Part shown: piece by piece, positions 58,947 through 64,000 of the stretch
Layout of the letters: every line of letters begins with the position of its first letter
Position numbering within the stretch: the first letter of the stretch is position 1
Assembly (NCBI RefSeq): GCF_041380015.1
Contig: NZ_CP159978.1
DNA length: 64,000 nucleotides
Reading direction: 5' to 3' (one strand)
DNA from: Buchananella felis
GTDB lineage: Bacteria; Actinomycetota; Actinomycetes; Actinomycetales; Actinomycetaceae
Program-made: the position numbers and the translations under genes
Notes under the pieces: generated by a model
What the model saw: only the letters and a program-made list of their open reading frames with translations
Databases searched by the model: none
What the model was told of the DNA's origin: nothing

Positions 58947-59962
58947 ACGGTCACATCGCCGTAATCGGCACGGGCGCGTGGGGCACCACGTTCGCGCAGG
59001 TGTGCGCGCACGCAGGTAACCAGGTGGTCATGTGGGGGCGCGACGCGCAGGTGGTCGCCTCCATCAACGCCCACTGCAACGAGCGCTACCTGCCGACGCT
59101 GAGGCTGGATCCCAAGATCGGTGCCACCACGGACATGCTCGGTGCCGTGGAGGGCGCCCAGCTGGTGGTAGTGGCGATCCCGTCGCAGATCGCCCGCGAG
59201 GCGCTGGCCCCCATTCGCGGCAAGCTGGGGCCCACGACCGTGGTGCTCTCCCTGATGAAGGGAATCGAGCTGGGCACGGACCTGCGCATGAGCGAGGTCT
59301 TGGCCCAGGCGCTCGCGGTGGACCTGGCACAGGTGGCGGTGCTCTCCGGGCCCAACCTGGCCAGTGAGATCGCCGAGCAGCAGCCCACCGCCACCGTGAT
59401 CGCCGCCAAGGACGAGGCCGTGGCAAACCGGGTGGCGCAGCTGTGCGCCGCGCCCTACTTCCGCCCCTACACGAACACCGACGTGGTGGGAGTGGAGCTG
59501 GGCGGCGCCGTGAAGAACGTGATCGCCCTGGCCGCCGGGATGGCGCTCGGACTGGGGTACGGGCAAAACACCGCCGCCACGATCATCACCCGCGGCCTGG
59601 TGGAAACCACCCGCCTGGGCGAGGCCATGGGGGCGGAGCGAGAGACCTTCGCGGGCCTGGCCGGCATGGGTGACCTGGTGGCCACCTGCGCCTCGCCGTT
59701 GTCTCGCAACCAGCGATTTGGGCGCGCGATCGCGGAGGGCTGCAACCTCGAAGAGGCCCAGCGGCGCACGGGTGGAACGGCAGAGGGTGTGAAGTCATGC
59801 CAGTCGGTCAGCCACTTGGCCAAGAAGCTTGGGGTGGACATGCCCATCACCTTCGGCGTGCTGGCGATCCTCCACGGCGGAATCGACCCCAAGGAAATCA
59901 CACGCGTGCTGCTGTCCCGCCCCCGCAAGGCCGAGGGCGTCAGCGGCGCCACCCAGGAATGA
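58943..59962 (+). CDS. gpsA: Glycerol-3-phosphate dehydrogenase [NAD(P)+] GpsA
   Basis: Reduces dihydroxyacetone phosphate to sn-glycerol-3-phosphate for phospholipids. The 339-residue product has the N-terminal Rossmann IAVIGTGAWGTTFAQVCAHAG (about 5-25), VLSLMKGIE with the SGPNLASEIA segment (about 130-139), catalytic Lys in GGAVKNVIALAAGM (about 191), and GLAGMGDLVATCASPLSRNQRFG. The ATG overlaps the plsC stop as ATGA, indicating translational coupling. Confidence 0.95.
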   Translation: MNGHIAVIGTGAWGTTFAQVCAHAGNQVVMWGRDAQVVASINAHCNERYLPTLRLDPKIGATTDMLGAVEGAQLVVVAIPSQIAREALAPIRGKLGPTTVVLSLMKGIELGTDLRMSEVLAQALAVDLAQVAVLSGPNLASEIAEQQPTATVIAAKDEAVANRVAQLCAAPYFRPYTNTDVVGVELGGAVKNVIALAAGMALGLGYGQNTAATIITRGLVETTRLGEAMGAERETFAGLAGMGDLVATCASPLSRNQRFGRAIAEGCNLEEAQRRTGGTAEGVKSCQSVSHLAKKLGVDMPITFGVLAILHGGIDPKEITRVLLSRPRKAEGVSGATQE

Positions 59963-60001
59963 CCCTGAACAGGGCGCAATTATCAAGGTAGTGAGGTCAT
60001 C

Positions 60002-61111
60002 TTGACTGAGGCACAGTCCGGTGCAGCGAAGCCCCGGGTGGCGGTAGTTTTCGGTGGACGCTCCGGCGAGCACGGCATCTCCTGCGCCACCGCGTCCAAC
60101 GTGCTGGCGGCGATCGACAGGTCCCGGTACGACGTGGTGCCCGTGGGCATCACCCGCGAGGGACAGTGGGTCCTGGTGGCTGACGACCCCGAGCGCTACG
60201 CCCTGCGCGACGGCGAGCTGGCGCAGGTGGTGGCGCAGTCCCCGGCACTCCAGGTGGTTCTGGAGGACCGCGGTGTGCTGCAGCTAGTTGCCGGCGCGCA
60301 GCGCATCGACGTGGACGTGGTGCTGCCGCTACTGCACGGCCCCTACGGCGAGGACGGCACCATCCAGGGCCTGCTGGAGCTCACCGGCGTGCGCTACGTG
60401 GGCTGCGGCGTGCTGGCCTCCGCCGCCGCGATGGACAAGCACACCACCAAGCTGGTCCTGGCGGGCGAGGGCCTGCCCATCGGCCGCTCCGTGTCCATCA
60501 CCGACTCCCTGTGGCGCCGCGACCGCGCCCTCTGCCTGGAGACCGTGGCGGCCCTGGGGCTGCCCGTGTTCGTCAAGCCCGCCCGCGCCGGCTCCTCCCT
60601 GGGCATCAGTAAGGTGGAGAGCGCCGACCAGCTGGTGGAGGCGATCGAGGAGGCGCGCCGCCACGACCCGAAGGTCGTCGTGGAGGCCGCAGAGGTCGGG
60701 CGAGAGGTCGAGGTGGCCGTGCTGGGCGGGCGCGACGGCGCCGCCCCGCGCACCGCGCCCCCCGGCGAGATCGTCATGAACGGGCAGAGCGAGTTCTACG
60801 ACTTCGACACCAAGTACGTGGCCGGCGCGGACCTCAACCAGATCCCCGCCCAGTTGCCCGCGCCCGTGACCAAGCGGCTGCAGGACCTGGCCGCGCGCGC
60901 CTTCGAGGCGCTTGGCTGTGAGGGCCTGGCCCGCGTGGACTTCTTTGTCCGCCCCGGTGGCGACGTGGTGATCAACGAGGTCAACACGCTGCCCGGCTTC
61001 ACCCAGTTCTCCATGTACCCGCAGGCCTGGCTCGCGGCCGGCATGAGCTACCCCGAGCTCGTCACCGAGCTGATCGAGCTAGCACTCGAGCGGCGTGTGG
61101 GCCTGCGCTGA
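60002..61111 (+). CDS. ddl: D-alanine--D-alanine ligase Ddl
   Basis: ATP-grasp enzyme joining two D-Ala for the peptidoglycan stem. The 369-residue product shows VAVVFGGRSGEHGISCATASNV (about 13-34), LPLLHGPYGEDGTIQGLLEL, the ATP-binding FVKPARAGSSLGISKV (about 191-206), ARVDFFVRPGGDVVINEVNTLPGFT (about 312-336) with the Mg ligands. The TTG start follows AAGGTAGTGAGG. It ends the murA-plsC-gpsA-ddl cluster; 38 bp separate it from gpsA. Confidence 0.94.
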   Translation: MTEAQSGAAKPRVAVVFGGRSGEHGISCATASNVLAAIDRSRYDVVPVGITREGQWVLVADDPERYALRDGELAQVVAQSPALQVVLEDRGVLQLVAGAQRIDVDVVLPLLHGPYGEDGTIQGLLELTGVRYVGCGVLASAAAMDKHTTKLVLAGEGLPIGRSVSITDSLWRRDRALCLETVAALGLPVFVKPARAGSSLGISKVESADQLVEAIEEARRHDPKVVVEAAEVGREVEVAVLGGRDGAAPRTAPPGEIVMNGQSEFYDFDTKYVAGADLNQIPAQLPAPVTKRLQDLAARAFEALGCEGLARVDFFVRPGGDVVINEVNTLPGFTQFSMYPQAWLAAGMSYPELVTELIELALERRVGLR

Positions 61112-61385
61112 GCGGGGGTTTGAGGCGGTAACACCGGTTGCCGCAAACGGTGCGCCGATCCCTACGGGGGCCGGCGCACTGCGTTTCCGGGGCCGGGTCG
61201 GGGTTGGCGCGTGGCCGAGCCGGGGGCGGGGGATGGCCGGGGGTGCCGAGCCGTCACTGCGCGGATGCGGCCTTTCCCCCCTTGCGCGCTCGTATTGAAG
61301 GGTGAGACTACGGAGCTCAACTCTTGGAGGGGTGCCGGTTGACCTGTACGCTAAATTGAATCAATCAAGTTTAGCCAGTGGGGTG

Positions 61386-61664
61386 ATGGTGGTGACTCAC
61401 CAGCAGGAAATGCAGGAATTTGAGGCGAAACAGATCTCCCTGGACAAGGTGCCGCAGGGGTGCTGGGCAACGGTCATCGCCATCGAGACGGGGCTACCCA
61501 CGCACCTGAGCAGGCGCCTGCTGGGCTTAGGTCTAGTGCCCGGCACGCGGGTGCAACTGGTCCGCCCGGCCGCCTACGGTGGGCCGGCCATCTTCCGGGT
61601 CGCCAATCACGACGTTTGCCTGCGCCCGGACGACGCCTCCGCCATCACCGTGGTGGCAGCGTAG
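61386..61664 (+). CDS. FeoA-domain protein
   Basis: A 92-residue protein whose residues about 16-92 form a FeoA/SH3-like fold (SLDKVPQGCWATVIAIE, RRLLGLGLVPGTRVQLVRPAAYGGPAIFRVANHDVCLRPDDASAITV). FeoA is the small cytosolic partner of the FeoB ferrous iron transporter; no feoB lies in this window after it. Start uncertain: the ATG at 61386 is used, but in-frame upstream starts (e.g. GTG at 61332 near TTGGAGG) would add an extension. The 274-bp gap before it shows a possible -35 TTGACC at 61338; I see no convincing DtxR/IdeR box. Confidence 0.75.
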   Translation: MVVTHQQEMQEFEAKQISLDKVPQGCWATVIAIETGLPTHLSRRLLGLGLVPGTRVQLVRPAAYGGPAIFRVANHDVCLRPDDASAITVVAA

Positions 61665-61793
61665 TTGCGCCCCGTGCGCGGGGAGCTGCCGGGCCTCGAC
61701 AGGTTGCAGCGGTGGTCGGGAGCATGCTCCCAAAGCCAATCCGGCTGCCGGGCCAGGGCGCTTGAGTTAGCGGGTCAGGGGCAGCACGTGGGA

Positions 61794-61820
61794 GCGGGCC
61801 GGGCGTTTTGCCCGGCCCGC
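61794..61820. terminator. Hairpin between convergent FeoA and membrane-protein genes
   Basis: GCGGGCCGGGC, loop GTTTT (or AAAAC), GCCCGGCCCGC: a perfect 11-bp stem between convergent genes. Confidence 0.7.
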
Positions 61821-61836
61821 CGCACATTCGCGAGAG

Positions 61837-62235
61837 TTAGTCCTTCTGCTGGCTGCGGCGTGCGGCCTCGACCTGGGCCCGCTGCCGCGCGGCCTTCTTG
61901 GACAGTCCGGCCGTGGAGGGTCGAGCCTGCTTCTGCTCCTCCCTGGCGACGGGAGCCTTGCTGGCGCGCCACGTGGGGCGAGCAATGCCCGCGTCGCGGT
62001 CGCGGTTCCACGCGGCCGACACGTCACCAAACAAGGTCTTACGCACGCCACGGTGAACGTCGCGCATCCGGTAGAACAGAATCAGGCCCACTAGGAAGCA
62101 AGAGACGATGACGACGGCGCCCCAGAACTCGTCGTACAGAGCAACGTATCCGCCGCCAAATGCCGCCACCAGGGCGCAAACAGTGATCGTGAGGCCGACC
62201 GCCCAGCGGTAGTTGCGGCGCTGAGAGAAATCCAT
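61837..62235 (-). CDS. Small two-helix membrane protein of unknown function
   Basis: A 132-residue protein: two hydrophobic helices (about 9-30 and 36-56), then a basic, Arg/Lys/Gln-rich cytoplasmic tail of about 75 residues (KKAARQRAQVEAARRSQQKD end), probably helical. AAGGACGGAGTA precedes the ATG and decides this start; an open extension upstream has no support. No known domain recognised. Divergent from the ATP-grasp gene. Confidence 0.75.
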   Translation of the reverse strand: MDFSQRRNYRWAVGLTITVCALVAAFGGGYVALYDEFWGAVVIVSCFLVGLILFYRMRDVHRGVRKTLFGDVSAAWNRDRDAGIARPTWRASKAPVAREEQKQARPSTAGLSKKAARQRAQVEAARRSQQKD

Positions 62236-62285
62236 TACTCCGTCCTTGGCAGTAGATAACGGTGCAAAGTCTAGCCGCAGCGCGA

Positions 62286-62291
62286 TACGGT
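62286..62291 (+). promoter_or_regulatory. -10 box for leaderless ATP-grasp gene
   Basis: TACGGT, 6 nt before the ATG, no Shine-Dalgarno. Confidence 0.5.
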
Positions 62292-62297
62292 TAGAGA

Positions 62298-63215
62298 ATG
62301 AGCAAGCCTGTGGTGACCTTTGCAACCAGCGCAGATCAACCGAACCTAGACGGCGAGGAGCACCCGCTCCTTGACGCAGTTGCCGAGCGCGGCATGGACC
62401 CGCGTGTGGCAGTGTGGGACGACCCTAGCGTCAACTGGGGCGACGCGGGCGTCGTAGTGGTGCGCGGAGTGCGTGACTACGCGCAAAAACGCTCCCAGTT
62501 CATCGAGTGGGCCGGCTCCATCCCGCGCCTGCTCAACCAGGCACCCGTGCTCGCGTGGAACACGGACAAGCACTATCTACAGGAGCTGGAGGCGCGCGGG
62601 CTGCCCACCATCCCCACCACCTGGCTGGAGCCCGACGCCGGGCTGACCAAGCACCAGGTGCACTGCCGCTTCCCCGCCCAGGGCGACTTCGTGGTCAAGC
62701 CCGCCATCTCCTCCGGCGGTCGCGGTACGGGCCGCTACACCTCCACCGACGCCAAGAGCCGCATGGAGGCGATCACGCACGCCGTGCGCCAGCTTCGCAA
62801 GGGCCGCACCGTCATGGTGCAGCGCTACCTGGAGACCATCGACACCGCCGGTGAGATCTCCCTGGTCTTCTTCAACGGCCTCATCTCCCACGCCGTCTCC
62901 AAGCAGGCCATGCTCCACCCCTCCTTCCGCTCCGTGGAAGAGGTGCAGCGGGAGACTGCCGTGCAGGTGCGGGAGGTAACCGAGGCCGAGCGCAACTTCG
63001 GTGAGCGCGTGCGCAGCGTGCTGCACGGTTACATCAAGGACACCGTGGGGCGCGACATGCAGCTGTTGTTCAACCGCATCGACCTGGTGCCGGACGGCAA
63101 GGGCTCCTTCTACGTCATGGAGGTCTCCCTGATCGACGGCTCCCTCTACCTGGGGGCCGTGCCGCAGGCCGTGGGTAACTTTGCCGACGCCATCGCCCAG
63201 CGGGTGTTCTGGTAA
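62298..63215 (+). CDS. RimK-like ATP-grasp family protein
   Basis: A 305-residue ATP-grasp ligase-like protein. N-terminal pre-ATP-grasp part (VTFATSADQPNLDGEEHPLLDAVAERG, VVVVRGVRDYAQKRSQFIEW), then ATP-binding FVVKPAISSGGRGTGRY (about 130-146), MVQRYLETIDTAGEISLVFFNG (about 173-194, with the conserved E), and a C-terminal VMEVSLIDGSLYLGA where a related family would have the Mg-binding E-x-N/P. Similar actinobacterial proteins resemble the DcsG/RimK group that forms peptide-like bonds; the substrate is unknown. Not in an evident operon; followed by a hairpin. Confidence 0.82.
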   Translation: MSKPVVTFATSADQPNLDGEEHPLLDAVAERGMDPRVAVWDDPSVNWGDAGVVVVRGVRDYAQKRSQFIEWAGSIPRLLNQAPVLAWNTDKHYLQELEARGLPTIPTTWLEPDAGLTKHQVHCRFPAQGDFVVKPAISSGGRGTGRYTSTDAKSRMEAITHAVRQLRKGRTVMVQRYLETIDTAGEISLVFFNGLISHAVSKQAMLHPSFRSVEEVQRETAVQVREVTEAERNFGERVRSVLHGYIKDTVGRDMQLLFNRIDLVPDGKGSFYVMEVSLIDGSLYLGAVPQAVGNFADAIAQRVFW

Positions 63216-63232
63216 GACGCTCGGGAGGGGCT

Positions 63233-63272
63233 GAGGGGGCCGCCGGGGCTGTAAAGCCACCGGCGGCCCCTC
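63233..63272 (+). terminator. Hairpin after the ATP-grasp gene
   Basis: GAGGGGGCCGCCGG pairs with CCGGCGGCCCCTC, with an inner GGCT/AGCC stem. No T-run. Confidence 0.65.
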
Positions 63273-63372
63273 AAGTCGCTAATGCGTGCTGAGTGCGGGG
63301 CGGGCGCGCGGCCAAGCGATGCCGGCCGCGCGCGGGGCGCGGCCAGGAGGTAGTGGCCGTGCTGGCACGCGA

Positions 63373-64000
63373 TCAGTCCACCCAGACCTCGGTATAGTCG
63401 GCGCAGGAGTACCGGAAGGTGGAGTACTGTGCCTCGCGGATGAAGCTCATCTTGCCCACCAGGGTCTTGTCCGCCGGGGACCACTGGGACTCGATAGTCA
63501 CCTGCGGGTTGTAGGTGCCCGCGTATGCCTCGATGCAGCTGGTCTCGGGGGAAGGCAGATCGGAACGACCATGGGCCGCGAAGAACAGGTCGGTGTAGTC
63601 GTAACCGAGCACCACCGCGTAGTAATCCTCGCTAAAGCGGCTCACCCCGACGGACGGGACGGTTACGGTGCCGATCTCCGCCCCGGAGTAGTCGGTTCGA
63701 CAGGAGTAGAGGAAGGTGTACCTCCCGGATATCAGGGCCGGGAAGGTCAAGGTGCCCTCGAAGTGACCGGTCGTGTCCGTCGTGAGGGCGCTGTCGGCGA
63801 GGCGGGCCGTGTAGGACTGCCCGTCGTCGCCCGCAATCATCAGGCAGGAAGTCTCCGGCCGACGCAGATCGCTCGGGCCCGTGGCCGTGAAGTCCACGTT
63901 CAGGCGCAGACCGTCCTGGGAAACGCCCGTCACCTGTGCGGCGTAACTCTCCGAGTACCTGCTTTCTGCCCCAGCCTGCAGTTGCGCCGATGGCGCCTCC
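63373..64000 (-). CDS. C-terminal part of a putative secreted repeat protein (5' end outside window)
   Basis: The frame is open to the window edge, so the start is missing and at least 208 residues are visible. Two related units of about 90 residues: LRLNVDFTATGPSDLRRPETSC... ending FLYSC, and YDYTDLFFAAHGRSDLPSPETSC... ending FRYSC. Each has a SDLxxPETSC motif and a paired cysteine near its end (a likely disulfide), and ends in a beta-rich segment. The pattern suggests an exported Ig-like repeat protein, loosely like the Cys-paired domains of the giant protein, but the family is not recognised. Confidence 0.7.
   Translation of the reverse strand, partial: EAPSAQLQAGAESRYSESYAAQVTGVSQDGLRLNVDFTATGPSDLRRPETSCLMIAGDDGQSYTARLADSALTTDTTGHFEGTLTFPALISGRYTFLYSCRTDYSGAEIGTVTVPSVGVSRFSEDYYAVVLGYDYTDLFFAAHGRSDLPSPETSCIEAYAGTYNPQVTIESQWSPADKTLVGKMSFIREAQYSTFRYSCADYTEVWVD

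Noticed and set aside
61112..61385. A DtxR/IdeR iron box before the FeoA-domain gene
   Set aside because: Only a weak TTTAGCC half-site is visible; no 19-bp palindrome close to the consensus.

Overview
The window looks like a chromosomal segment of a high-GC Gram-positive actinobacterium. Coding sequence is strongly G/C-ending, many genes have a TANNNT box 6-7 nt before the start codon (leaderless transcripts), the tRNA/gltX and leuCD/murA/ddl neighbourhoods are actinobacterial in order, and surface proteins end in three cell-wall-binding (CWB2) repeats. Features resemble Actinomycetaceae, but that is inference and no species is claimed.

Layout. 1-312: the end of an rRNA operon (3' end of 23S, complete 5S), followed by about 1.1 kb of 20-bp-periodic non-coding repeats. 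1.7-26 kb: branched-chain amino acid biosynthesis (ilvD; ilvBNC with a putative leader peptide; leuB; ilvE), split by an AspT-type transporter and one giant 4283-codon repeat surface protein. 26-36 kb: a Ski2-like helicase, an AGCS-type amino acid/Na+ symporter, an acyltransferase-type membrane protein, a FAH-family protein, a MalY-type C-S lyase and lipoproteins. 36.4-45.1 kb: gltX, then two tandem paralogous CAP/Ig-like/CWB2 surface proteins. 45.7-50.1 kb: tRNA-Gln, tRNA-Glu and an identical second tRNA-Glu, enclosing an accessory segment. It contains an IS3-family element inside an IS1249-like element inside a tandem repeat array, plus two non-coding 20-bp-periodic elements. 50.1-61.1 kb: a GT4 glycosyltransferase, an IclR regulator divergent from leuCD with a palindromic operator, an OatA-like acyltransferase, and murA-plsC-gpsA-ddl. 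61.4-64 kb: a FeoA protein, a small membrane protein, an ATP-grasp enzyme and the C-terminal part of a secreted repeat protein.

How the genes work together. ilvD/ilvBNC/ilvE and leuB/leuCD cover most of valine, isoleucine and leucine synthesis (leuA and ilvA are not here). murA and ddl make peptidoglycan precursors while plsC and gpsA make phosphatidic acid. The giant protein and the CAP/CWB2 pair probably coat the cell wall.

The most unusual signals are not genes. (1) A 12-bp word, GACGACGYTGCC (extended TGGACGACGYTGCCGCC), occurs 11 times exactly and once with one mismatch, on both strands, spread through intergenic DNA and through linkers of unrelated proteins; it behaves like a DNA-level signal such as an uptake sequence. 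(2) Four dispersed non-coding elements share TGCGCAARCGRTTG terminal inverted repeats and 20-bp internal units; two copies differ by exactly one unit. (3) A 20-bp-periodic inverted array follows the rRNA operon. (4) A triple-nested insertion lies between duplicate tRNA-Glu genes.
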